Assembly: GCA_024472245.1 (NCBI GenBank)
Contig: JANBXD010000005.1
Location: forward strand, 868,001 to 932,000
Length of the DNA: 64,000 nt
Source: Beauveria sp. NWAFU-1
Taxonomy: Eukaryota; Ascomycota; Sordariomycetes; Hypocreales; Cordycipitaceae
Direction: 5' to 3'
In this document: one piece after another, positions 34,225 to 44,325 of the stretch
Position numbering within the stretch: the stretch's first letter is position 1
How the letters are laid out: every line of letters starts with the position of its first letter
The notes under the pieces: model-generated
Seen by the model: the letters and a program-made list of their open reading frames with translations, nothing else
What the model was told of the DNA's origin: nothing
The model's database searches: none
Program-made: the position numbers and the translations under genes

Positions 34225-34505
34225 ATGAAGTTCACAGCAGTTATCACTATGATTATTGGGGTTGCGCTTGCGCTTCCAAACCCACAAGGGGCAGCATCTG
34301 TAAGTCATAAGTAAAATCGGTGTAAGCTATGATATAACTAACACAAGATAACCTTAGGATATTCAAGCACTAGTTGAAAGAAGTAAAGATAACAACTCAA
34401 AATCAGGACCCATTGTAAGCCCTTTTATATAAGCAATTATTGGTATCAGCCATGGCAAAAGTTAACGTAACGTAAATCTAGGGTGGTCTCATTAACATAT
34501 TTTAA
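34225..34505 (+). CDS. Tiny secreted peptide gene with two phase-0 introns
   Basis: Three exons (34225-34299, 34358-34414, 34482-34505), each a whole number of codons, give a 51-residue peptide. Both introns begin GTAAG; they end CCTTAG and AATCTAG. Exon 1 encodes a textbook signal peptide (MKFTAVITMIIGVALA) followed by LPNPQGAAS. The mature part is short, polar and cysteine-free, ending GGLINIF. The stop is TAA; the same frame stays open for 22 more codons (34506-34571), Ala/Gly-rich, before another TAA. So the gene may be nonsense-truncated, or the short form may be genuine. It sits in an A+T-rich island. I recognise no family. Confidence 0.5.
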
Positions 34506-35500
34506 GCGCCGTTCGTTCGGGGTGCAGGTGCTGCCAAAGCAGCATTAAAGACCTCAGGAGACATAGCAGAATAAAGCGTTCAAGGGGCTGATAGGGGGAG
34601 AATCTTAGATATTCTATGAATAGTTGCTCAAAAGAGGGCGCTTGTAGTGTTGCCAGAAATTTTTTCAATGAAACTCACGCAGAGACTTCATTAGATGGCT
34701 TACTCGGGCAATTGAGGCACAAAGGTGTCTCTCCAAACCCCAAAAGGTAGCATTCGTCCTATAAGGGAATTAAGAAATTATCGGTTATGAACACAGTAAC
34801 ATGTAAACACAATATAAAGGCTCGAGTGGCTCATCTTTACTTAACCTCTCCCGAGCTCTGTTGCTTCTGACGCTGCTTCCCAAACCCTTGTACACCACAG
34901 ACATTCTTCATAGCGTTACGTGCTCGGGAAACCATCCGTTTAGGCACGATCCTGAGGAGTACTTTCCCTTGGTATTCGTCCGACGCCCGAAGTCCGGCCT
35001 CGGGGCCTGACATGTCTGTAGGTATGCGTTGCAGGTACTCCAAGTCATAACTGGTTCCCTTGCAGAGGTGAAGCCAATGGCTCTTTTGCCGTGGTGGTTA
35101 AGGCCCGTGGCCTGCCAATGTTACAAGATGTGCCTGCAGGTTTGAGACGGCTCTTGTGGTGTGGGTACCATGTTTGGACTGCCAGCTGTCGAAACTTCGG
35201 TAATTGCGGTAGTTGTTACTTAGGTCTACCCTAATACTATTACTAGGGATCTCTATAGGCAGAACTATAAAGCTTTTTTCGTGTAATAGATAGTTAGCTA
35301 AAATAAAAAGTGATTATAGTTAGCACACCGCGCCGCTCGCTGAGATGCCAGGTTAATAGTTTTATATTACGTGGCCGATTAAGTACGGCCCAGCTATCAA
35401 TCGCCCGCCAATATCTACTATTGTCAAGGTGCTGACAAGGGGCACAAAGTTTTCTTTTGCAATCACCATTGCAAAGCGTCTTTGATGAGCAGTCTTGCAT
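34506..35500. other. A+T-rich interval
   Basis: Apart from the readthrough frame noted at 34506-34571, I see no gene. A minus-strand frame of 68 codons at 34837-35043 has no support. Confidence 0.5.
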
Positions 35501-37273
35501 CTATTTATGCACAGGAAATTTCCAGTAGCGCTGCCTAGCAAAGTTCAAATCGTCCATCTTCACACAACCGGGATTGAAATAGTCCTCGTCATTTCCTATA
35601 GGCCACATTGCAGCAAACATGATCTCATCTGGTAGACAGGGGCTGACCTTTTTCATTTCGCTCCAACCCAACTTTTTGGTGAGCCGTCGAAGCTCATGAC
35701 GACCTTTGTTGACTGCATCGCGTAGCTCTTTGGTTGGGTTTGCCGTATTGATGCGAAAGCCTCCGGATTTTGCGTCTGGTGACGCCTTCAGCAAAGCTGC
35801 CCTGACAGAGAACAGTACTGTGCAAATGTCGTGGCTAACAGTCTCTATAGCCAGATGTATCAATTTGTCCTCAGTTTCCCATAGATCTCTAAGCTTTGTC
35901 GAAGGCAGCAGAAAGTGTTCCGTACATTGTAGAACTTCTTCAGTACTGGACATTTCACCAAGGTCTAATGAGCTATCTGTCGCGGGAAGTGATGAAGTAT
36001 CGCCGGGTCGTCTTGGGGCGTCCACATAGGTCAGAGTTGCCGATTCGACTTCCTCAATAAACTTATATAATGAGCAGTTCGGAGACGTCATTAGAATAAA
36101 TCGTCTGGAAAAGCGTTTAACAATCATGTCTGTTGTAGCTTGCCAGTCAACCGTAAACCGTCGCGGCAACGTACAGGCATGCGATACTTGGCTCTTGATT
36201 GCCCTCAGTTCAGACTGCTTGACAGAGCTGAACCGAGGCAACTCGGGCCGATCAGGATCAGCATTTGTAAGATTGATCGGAAACAGCCAACCGGACACCA
36301 TTGAAGAAAAGTCAATTCTGAGGCGTTCGGCGCCAATGCCGTCGTAGTGCTCTGCGGCGGCCCTGAACCCTTTGGATATTTGTTTTCCCCCATCGCTGAG
36401 CTTATCTTGGGGTAAGAATGTGCGGCGCGCAGAAAGGAAGCTGATTCCTGTACCGAAATCGCAGTAGACAAGCTCGAAGCCCCCTTCCATCCTAACGAAG
36501 CCATCATAGCCCCAGTCTACGAGCATCTCGCAAATCATGCTGGCTCTCTTATCTTCGCCGAAAGGGAAGCTATGCGATAGATTGCCTATCTTGTCTTCGC
36601 AAAGGACGAGGTCCTGCGAGTCAAGAGTGCCCATGGTGGTCTTGGCGGCGGCCATGCCGTCTAAGTAGAGGACACGGAGATCGCGAGACGCCTGGTATGT
36701 GTGAAAATATCCACGAATGTTTCGGCAACCTTCTGGGGGACACTCTAGAACAGAAGCTAGGCTGGCCGGCCGGCCACGACTAGAGCCTTCACCGGCATCA
36801 CGAGGGTGATGAGATGGGGCGCTGATGAGTACGGGCTTTTGAGCTGGGGCTTGGTCATGCCTGGTCAGCCCGTCTTGGTCTCTTCTAGTTGTGCCAGAAA
36901 ATCTCAGACGAGACACCGCGAAGAGCTCAGCATGCTCTACATCGAATGCTAGCCACTCTGGATGTGTTGGCGGCTGATCGGTGTCCTCGCCATGGTAGAG
37001 TAGTGTTCCGGCTGGAACTATCGCTGGGAAGAAACCAACGCCGTTGTGGGCCAGAGAAGAACCCCATTGCCTCCCAGCGCTGTTGAGCTGGTTGAAGATG
37101 TGGTGTGCATTCTCTATGGCGCTAGCGGAGCTCGGCAGGATTGTGCGGGTATGGTCGTCATGGGCCATGTAGCTGTTCGAGGCGACAGTCTGGGCGTGTA
37201 CTGCTGCCGCGTGAACAGCGAGCAGTTTGATGGCAGTTGTTCGAATCATCATAGCACTAAACAACACAAGCAT
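35501..37273 (-). CDS. Large secreted fungal protein of unknown function
   Basis: An intronless protein of 590 residues from the Met at 37273, chosen because it starts a hydrophobic signal-like segment (MLVLFSAMMIRTTAIKLLAV to AVHAQ); a second candidate is at 37252, and the frame stays open upstream to 37471. It belongs to a widespread fungal family known to me only as uncharacterised. Typical segments are SSLAHNGVGFFPAIVPAGTL, LLYHG, PEWLAFDVEHAELFA, GYFHTYQASRDLRVLYLDGM, MICEMLVDWGYDGFVRMEGG and RLRIDFSSMVSGWLFPINLT. The LYHG...WLAFD..HA..FA pattern recalls ADP-ribosyltransferase folds, but that is only my impression. Coding capacity is fully intact although the surroundings are A+T-rich. 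Confidence 0.8.
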   Translation of the reverse strand: MLVLFSAMMIRTTAIKLLAVHAAAVHAQTVASNSYMAHDDHTRTILPSSASAIENAHHIFNQLNSAGRQWGSSLAHNGVGFFPAIVPAGTLLYHGEDTDQPPTHPEWLAFDVEHAELFAVSRLRFSGTTRRDQDGLTRHDQAPAQKPVLISAPSHHPRDAGEGSSRGRPASLASVLECPPEGCRNIRGYFHTYQASRDLRVLYLDGMAAAKTTMGTLDSQDLVLCEDKIGNLSHSFPFGEDKRASMICEMLVDWGYDGFVRMEGGFELVYCDFGTGISFLSARRTFLPQDKLSDGGKQISKGFRAAAEHYDGIGAERLRIDFSSMVSGWLFPINLTNADPDRPELPRFSSVKQSELRAIKSQVSHACTLPRRFTVDWQATTDMIVKRFSRRFILMTSPNCSLYKFIEEVESATLTYVDAPRRPGDTSSLPATDSSLDLGEMSSTEEVLQCTEHFLLPSTKLRDLWETEDKLIHLAIETVSHDICTVLFSVRAALLKASPDAKSGGFRINTANPTKELRDAVNKGRHELRRLTKKLGWSEMKKVSPCLPDEIMFAAMWPIGNDEDYFNPGCVKMDDLNFARQRYWKFPVHK

Positions 37274-38781
37274 AGTATTCTGGCTAGTTTGTGCACCAGA
37301 GCGGTTGGGAGAGGGGCTGTTGTGAAGGGACGCGGCTAGCACGAAGGTATGTTGCTCCATTCTCCTAGTTGGCTTGCCGTTTATATTTCTAATGATACAG
37401 GCGATGCCTGTTTTTGGTGAGGAATTATAGCGAGTACATATTGATACGGCTGTCCCCAGACTGGTGCACACATACGCTGCGGAGCAACGCCGCCACGTTT
37501 ACTGAAACAGTCTCTGCGAACAGCGGGCACCAAGACACTTATAATTTCTACCGTGCTTCGCAAGCCGTAGCACCGTTTTTGACGACCCAGAATGGCCGAT
37601 CAATTGGTGACTGTTGGAGCCACCTCACCTATCTGCGTTATTGCAGAAAGGACGTTATCAGCCAGCTGGGACGTCGAATGTGTGCAATTTAGACTTCGGC
37701 AATTGTCGTTGCGCAATTCAAGCATGGTGCAAGAGCGCCACTAAATCCATCTGACACAGGTTTAAAAACCTACCCGTCCAAACGGGGTGACAAAACAGAT
37801 CGCCGGTATAGCTAAGAGTACTCACTTTTCTAAGCGATAGAATACCACCACGCATAGCTGTCAGTACAATCAAAATGATTTTAGTGTAGAAGTTAGACTG
37901 AAGGAATTGATTATATTTATCATATATATTTTATCTCGTGTTACAGGTATAACTATTTACGTACTACTCTGTCATGGGTAGAAGGCTACCGGCGGTCTGT
38001 TCTGTCACCCTGATGCCATCTTAGCTAGAAACATTATCACCTAGACGCTGCCCAAGACACGGGCTTGACTGTCTCGCCTCAACCCAAGTTAGACAGAAAA
38101 AAAAAGCGGCAGGTGTCTCATGACGTGGAAGGCAGCCGCCACTTCAGAGGCAGTAGCCTAAGTCGCTTTCCATACGATATCTGACAAGCTAAGGAAATAC
38201 CTGTCTAGATTGCATTGGCTGAGATTCGCGGGCGGACTGCGTTGCTCGATACTTGTCAACCAAGCAAAGTAAAGACTTCCTGCCAACCAAGCAAAACAAC
38301 CTGCTCCTATTACTTGACTTTACTTGGCTTACTTGGCATTCTTGCCAAATAGGGCATGGCGCATGAGTTCGACTTGTCTGCGCGCTCTGATTGGCTGCGA
38401 GATCCCAGCGCACCTAGCTCTCAAATATCTTGCCTAGTTCCTCAACACTTAATTACCTTACTCCATGCTAAGAATTACGCCCGTCTTAAAGCCATGTCAA
38501 CAGCCCTGATGTGGAAGTGGAAGATCCCTTAGAGTGGTGAATTACTCACGCGGCTGACTTTCCAATGCATCATCAAGTGAAACGAACAGAAGAGCAAAAA
38601 AGGTAGCAATTGAGTGGACAATCGGCACTGGTTCGTCACCGTGCTGTGACCTGGGTATTTGGACAATAGTAATATCAGCAAACTGAGCCAAGTGTTGATA
38701 TATGAGTTTGTTTTATATTGCTAGCAATTCTAAACGTAAAATAGCAAATCAGTCAAGATACTTACATTGGTTGATTCGCCC
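37274..38781. other. Gene-free A+T-rich interval
   Basis: 1.5 kb. Around 38250-38340 there are short direct repeats (CCAACCAAGCAAA twice) and a loosely inverted CTTTACTTGGCTTACTTGG. No gene seen. Confidence 0.5.
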
Positions 38782-39642
38782 TCACCCAGCCACAAGCCAC
38801 AACGCAAAGCCACCGAGTAAGACAGCCAAAACGCAGCTGACAATATTCGCATCGGCACGAGCTACACGCTCCCAAAACATTCTCTCATATCCCAGCTCCT
38901 TGTTCAATGTTGGAAATGGTATGCTGGGAACAGGCTGCTTTAAAAACTTGCACAGAGGCTCCCATCCATCGCTGACATCCCATTCCAGGAGCCTGCCAGG
39001 TGGCACTAAGCTCCTCACCAAGCAGCAGTGGTCCTCCAAGACACGGCGCGAATGCTTCTCAAACGATCCTCTGTAAAAGCCCCGCCAGTTGCCTCGAAAG
39101 AAGCTCTCCTGCAGCCAGAACAGCTCTGCACAGAACCAGCTACGGAGCCAAAAGGTCCAGCTGTTTTGTAGGGGTATGAGGGCGTGCATTACGCTATCGT
39201 GCCAAGCGTCCAAGTCTTTTCGTATGTTGAGGATGACCTTGGCCTCAGGGTAGGCCGCGATGAGCTCGGGAGCAAATGCTGCTGCTGCGTGGTCGGTTAT
39301 GGCGGCGCAGTGGCCAATCACTTTGTCAAAGTCTGCGGCTGTGAGGAGGTTTTGACCTGCGCGACGACCAGACTGCTGCTTCAGTCGTAGCCTGTGCCAG
39401 ACTATGTCGTCCGCGGGGTGCAAGGTAGGGTCGAAGCCGTGATATGTGTGCTGATAGCCGAGCTCGAGGAGCGCAGCTCGAAGCGACGCCGTACCCGATC
39501 GAGAGGGCCCAACTGCGAGAACTTGCAATGGCACTGTGCGACTTCGACAGGGTGCGTCTAGGGCATATACCGTCTCCTTTATCAGCTCCATGATTGATGG
39601 GCCGTATTTTGCATCGCTTTTCAGGTCAAGTGTGCAGTGCAA
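38782..39642 (-). CDS. P-loop sulfotransferase-family protein with C-terminal membrane anchor
   Basis: 286 residues from the ATG at 39642; a later Met (39591) is also possible. LQVLAVGPSRSGTASLRAAL is the PAPS-binding P-loop strand and helix of the fungal sulfotransferase family that is often mislabelled as an epimerase. Other family segments are ADFDKVIGHCAAITDHAAAA, LIAAYPEAKVILNIRKDLDA with the conserved Arg, and WHDSVMHAL, then LLEWDVSDGWEPLCKFL near the C-terminus. A hydrophobic segment (IVSCVLAVLLGGFALWLVAG) ends the protein, as in relatives. It would move sulfate from PAPS to an unknown hydroxyl or amine. It lies tail-to-head with the TauD-type gene, same strand, suggesting a shared pathway. 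Confidence 0.82.
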   Translation of the reverse strand: MHCTLDLKSDAKYGPSIMELIKETVYALDAPCRSRTVPLQVLAVGPSRSGTASLRAALLELGYQHTYHGFDPTLHPADDIVWHRLRLKQQSGRRAGQNLLTAADFDKVIGHCAAITDHAAAAFAPELIAAYPEAKVILNIRKDLDAWHDSVMHALIPLQNSWTFWLRSWFCAELFWLQESFFRGNWRGFYRGSFEKHSRRVLEDHCCLVRSLVPPGRLLEWDVSDGWEPLCKFLKQPVPSIPFPTLNKELGYERMFWERVARADANIVSCVLAVLLGGFALWLVAG

Positions 39643-40188
39643 GGCAACTGACTCTGCTCTGAGTGTTCGAGTTATGTATGTAGGAAATACAAGAACAAAA
39701 GTTGCTTTATTGTTTCAGAGAGGACCCAAAAAGCCATTTGTTTTCCGGCTCGTCGCTTTTGTCGCGGCACGTTGTCCAGCTCACGACTCAGTAACGTCTC
39801 AAAGCCGCTGTGAGACATTGATCCGCATGTGTGAGCTGAAAGGGTTTACTACAGTATTCTCTTGTCTTTCAATGGTCTGATATCCTGATCCACATCTGGC
39901 AGGTCGCATCGCCGCTCGAGAGGGTTATTAACGAGTACCAATATGCAGGTCCGCTTAGACTCTATAGGGCAGGAACATTCTCTATAGATACACAAAACAT
40001 GGGCTGAACTATACTAGTTGCGAAAACGACTTGCATTGCTGTCTCTTGATAAGAAATGTAAATTCTGTGACTCATGATAGTAGTACCGTACCCTGCGTCA
40101 AGCACAGAGCATCTATTCATTGTAATAAGGGCGTTCAGCAGCAGAAACCATGCTGTTTGTGTATGCAGTACTTCGTCAGCGAGTAAAA
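39643..40188. other. Intergenic region between sulfotransferase and TauD genes
   Basis: 546 bp on the 5' side of the sulfotransferase gene and the 3' side of the dioxygenase gene. No exon seen. It probably contains the sulfotransferase promoter. Confidence 0.55.
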
Positions 40189-41491
40189 TCAACGGCGGGG
40201 TCTGAGAGCATACCGTGCAAGGTGGCGCCTTTGGCCATTCGTCCAATCCGTCAAGGCAGAATGGGAAGTGTTGCGGTTCTAATCACATTAGACAGGGCAA
40301 AAACAGGACGAAGTAGCTCTGAAATGAGAGACTCAACTTACATCCCACACCACAACTGTTCCATTCGCCCATTTGACTCTGCATTGCATGTCATGACCCA
40401 GCATGATATGATCTGACAAAAACTTTACAAGATAGTCGCTCTCTTCCTTTTTGAATCCAACCACACTTTCCGCATTGGACGGATTGAAATACAATGCTTT
40501 CTTGCCAGTGGCTGGGTGCGTCCGAACAAGCGGATGAGCCGTGTCGATGGCTGCACGCCGAATGTGTCCGCCAGTCGCAAGAGCTCGAGCCGTCTGCTTA
40601 CGAGCCGTATGCACAACAGACAGATTACTCAGAATCTCCCTAAATGCCGGGCTCAGCCGCTCAAACGCCGTTTCCATGTCAACAAAGACCGTATCACCGC
40701 CTGCTTGAGGCACCTCCAACGCGTATAAGAAGCCCACCCCGGGAGGCTGAACTTCAAACGAGTGGTCTGTGTGCCATGCCATGGAACTGGTGTACCTGGA
40801 AAAGTGCTCCTGCCTGATGCCGCTTCCTGCCGGTCGATGGATTATGTGATTTTCTGGATGACCTTTGGGTGAGCCCGAATGCGGGTGCTCAATGAGTCGC
40901 CCAAAATAACGACAGTAATCCACTGCTTGTTCAATGGGAATGTTGGCAAAGTCTTGGTCGCGAAATACTAGACGTACATTTTAATATGAGCACTAAGTTG
41001 TTGAAAAGCAAAAAAAGGGTATAAAAGGTGGGAGAGGGTGAGATCGTACCGAGGACCTTCTTCATTGCTGCCAGAAGAGCCAACTGGTCCTTTCCCTTGT
41101 CGCTTAGCTTGCTAAGCTGCACGCCAGAAACCTCTGCACCTAGCACGCCGGTAAGGTCTTCCAGTTTGCTCCCTGGGCCGAGAAGATCTGGGAACGTGGC
41201 GTCTGCTCCTTTTCCGCGTTCAATATGGACAAACGGCTCCAGTGGTGGGTGTCTGAGCGCTGATTTTCAGATGTTTGCCCAGAGGCGGCTTGGTTGAGAT
41301 GTTCAGAACAGAAAAGTTATACATACTCGGCTGGCGGCGCTTCTCACACAGGAAGATAATTCGGAAGCAAGGCTGCAGGATGTTCTGCCGTTCCTGTTAT
41401 TTCTGTTTTATCAGGCTCGGAAGCATTTGACCCCCCTATGAGGATGGAGTCTGGGAATGGGTGCAGTTGCTACCGTCGCGGCCAATGACAT
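40189..41491 (-). CDS. TauD/TfdA-family Fe(II)/2-oxoglutarate dioxygenase
   Basis: Five exons: 41474-41491, 41348-41415, 41050-41252, 40342-40967 and 40189-40278. Lengths sum to 1005 nt, giving 334 residues, normal for fungal taurine-dioxygenase-like proteins. The family's N-terminal motif is present (LLPNYLPV then HPPLEPFVHI), as are LGAEVSGVQLSKLSDKGKDQ and VFRDQDFANIPIEQAVDYCR. Iron ligands are His and Asp in SSMAWHTDHSFEV and the distal His in NRNTSHSALTDW; RRHLAR supplies the 2-oxoglutarate Arg. All key residues are intact. The first intron (GTAGCA...CCGAG, 58 nt) is the weakest, but without it the N-terminus lacks an ATG. Relatives act on sulfonates, alkyl sulfates or unrelated substrates. 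Divergent from the fusion gene. Confidence 0.88.
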
Positions 41492-41918
41492 TGTAATGAA
41501 AGTCACGAAAGCAAAGATGGTGGAGTTATTGGTTGCTTGCGGGAGATGTAGCGTTATCAAGTGTTCTGAAGTTAAGTAGTTATTACTAGTAAATGCGGAA
41601 GAGTAATCATGACCGCCCTTTTGTCTTTATATTGTGTGAGACCCGATGCTTCGTGGCGGCAGCTCCTCTACCTGCACGTGACGCTCTCAAAGTAAACTCG
41701 GGCCGATACAATTACTATTTTCAACGGCGGTAGGCTAGAGGAAACACTCATAAGATGGTCTCCCAAATATATGTACACGGGCAAAACAAGGACGAGGCAT
41801 CTCCAACTGAGAGCTGTTCACTTGTGGAAGGGGGGTGGTGGTTCAGTGTATGGGTGCTCATGAATGCGGAATGTGTACAAGCGCATGTATGTATGTACTC
41901 TATTGTACTCCGTAATCT
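41492..41918. other. Divergent promoter region between TauD and the fusion gene
   Basis: About 430 bp. I searched all plus-strand frames for a GxGxxG Rossmann exon that could complete the fusion protein and found none. It probably serves as a bidirectional promoter. Confidence 0.5.
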
Positions 41919-44118
41919 ATGGGCCATGGCACTCCATGCTGCGCTAACCTCTCTGCTCTCGTGGTGATGGGTGTAGTATGTCTTTCCATGAAGCGAGCTC
42001 CCCTCAACCGGCAGATAGAACACCACATTATCGATTTTGCAATTATTTGCGCGCCAAATAGGCATCATGTCAGTATAATTGAGCAGTTAGCGGCAGCTGG
42101 TATTCCTTGCTTGAAAGAGAAGCCAGTCGCGGACAGCCTTGCCGAGTTCCAAGCGCTCTACCGCATTCCAACCAAAATTGGCGTCGCATTTCAGAGAAGG
42201 TGGCAGCCTCGATTCGTCCACCTTCGTAATCTACCACCGATAATCGGGAAGCCGCTCTCGGTCAGAGCGAGCTTGGCCGGAGCATACGATCCTCCGCAGG
42301 ATGGATGGAGGGTGATGCACTGCGTCGGCACATTTGTAAGTCTCCTTTTTTTTTCGCAGCTTTTGACAGACCTTGTACTGACAAAATCTCTTCAGGAGGA
42401 TCTTGGCGTGCACATACTTGACGCCATAGTATGGCTCTTTGGTCGGCCGTCTACTGTGTACAGTCTCCGAGTTCATGATGCTCCTCTTCCAGCGCGGGAC
42501 CGCGAGTCTCATGTCGCAATGGCTTGGGGAGCTGGCGGCCTTGTTGGGCACATCTATGTCTCTGAAGTTGCTCTTCGAAAGGAAGAGTCTGTCATTGTTC
42601 GTGGAGAGCTAGGCTCCTTGCACCTTCATGGCAACAAACTTACGCATTTTAACCTTCACGGTAGGGAGACCTTTCAAATTTCATTTCAATCCAGCAAGAA
42701 AGATGCACTCTCGGCCATGTCTGAAGACTTTGGTGACTTCATTACTGCCAAATCTGCGTCCTTTGACTCCTCAGTTGAGCGATTGGAGGACAGCTTGCTC
42801 ACCGCTATAGCTGTACGTGACTCTTTTCTCTCGCGAAAGCTTGAGGTAGTATCCAAGGTCAGACTGAATGGTGTCGTCGGCGCTAAGTCTCTGCCTGAGA
42901 CGAACGGCTCTGCCATGAAACCCCGTACAAACGGCGATCTGAGGAATGGCAACTCAACCGATCACCCCCCTAACCAAAATGGTACCAAGGCCATTACCCC
43001 AACCCATTTCCTTCTCAACACAGGAGACAGCATCCCTGCGCTGGGATACGGCACCCGGAAACCGAAAATGCCAAACCAGGTATATGCTGCGGTGAAGATG
43101 GCACTCGCGGCCGGATATCGCCACATTGACAGCGCATCCAGATACAACAATGAAGACCAAGTTGGCATGGCTGTGAGGGACTCGGGGCTTCCCAGAAGCA
43201 CAGTATGGATTACAACAAAAGTCGATAATTCCTGGCATCACCGTGCGGCCGAGTCTGTGAGCTTGTCTCTTTCCAACCTCGGCATGGACTATATAGACCT
43301 CCTCCTAATGGTTAGTCATCTAATTGCCTGTACCGATATTCGAGAATCGCGTCATTATGCTAACGCTTCCACAGCACTGGCCGATATCAACTACGGCGGA
43401 AGATGCGAAGAAATCGTTGCCGAATTGGGACTTCATTATGACTTGGTAGGTTACAACATGCAAATAGGGTAGAACGCCATTTACTAAACATGGTGATTAC
43501 AGGCAAGACATGCAAAAAGAAGTTGAAGCAGGTCGTGTGAGAAATATTGGTGTCTCAAATTTTGGAATCCGGAACTTGAAGAAACTTCTTTCCCACCCAA
43601 CTTGCAGCATCACTCCTGCGGTGAACCAGCTTGAGGTATGCGGAGAACCAAGTTGGCGACTATAAAGAAGGCGCTCTAACGTGGACCATGTTAGCTTCAC
43701 CCTTGCTGTCCCTCAAACGGCCTCCTCGAGTTTTGCAAACAAAACGGCATACACTGCACTGCGTACTCGCCGCTCGCCTGTGGCCTACCCCAGCTCTACG
43801 AGAACCCGATAATGAAGGAGCTTTGCAAGCGAACAGCCAAGACTCCGCAACAGATTCTGTATGTGCCGCTGGCAAGCCTTCCGTACATGCTTTTCTAGTC
43901 TACTAACGCACATGGCTAGCATTCAGTGGGGGTTGCAGCGAGGCACAAGTGTGATTCCCAAAACCGTAACGCCAGAGCGAATTCTTTCCAACTTTGACGT
44001 CGCGAGTTGGGAGTTGACTTCAGAGGAGCATAGATTACTGAGCTCCGTAGAGGTACGGTGCAGAGTATATCCCGATGATTGGCTGCCTGAGAAGGTTTTC
44101 TGGGAAGAGGACAACTAG
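41919..44118 (+). CDS. Gfo/Idh/MocA-like oxidoreductase fused to aldo-keto reductase
   Basis: Exons 41919-42335, 42396-43310, 43375-43445, 43503-43635, 43695-43858 and 43920-44118; phases agree and give 632 residues (609 if starting at 41988). Residues ~30-330 match Gfo/Idh/MocA dehydrogenases from the fourth Rossmann strand onward: DFAIICAPNRHHVSIIEQLA, the EKP motif, and DLGVHILDAIVWLFGRP. The first ~60 Rossmann residues with GxGxxG are absent. A linker rich in Asn/Thr/Gly leads, without intron, into a full aldo-keto reductase: GDSIPALGYGTRKP, YRHIDSASRYNNED, TKVDNSWHH, HWPIS, GRVRNIGVSNFGI and GTSVIPKTVTPERI. The AKR tetrad Asp, Tyr, Lys, His is intact. The AKR half should be an active NADPH reductase; the first half may be degenerate. 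Confidence 0.82.
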
Positions 44119-44325
44119 ACACCACGATGCAACGCTATAGAGACTTGAGACCGCTGGACCGGGACGACGATGTTGCGCTGCGGTGCATCAACTAGACCTT
44201 TTCAACAATAATGCAGTTTTCGTGCTGTCACAAAAATATACAACCGGTCATAATCAAGAAGAGGGTTCTGTTTAATTCCAACGGTTGCTTCCAATATGAC
44301 CGTATGTAGAGCATCTTTATTCCTT

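Noticed and set aside
41341..41360. Apparent in-frame TGA in the TauD gene (after NYLPV)
   Set aside because: Splicing at GT|GTGAGA removes it in phase and joins NYLPV to HPPLEPF; the gene is intact.
41421..41473. Apparent frameshift at a six-G run in the TauD N-terminus
   Set aside because: A 58-nt intron (41416-41473) explains the frame change and gives a family-like N-terminus, with total length divisible by three.
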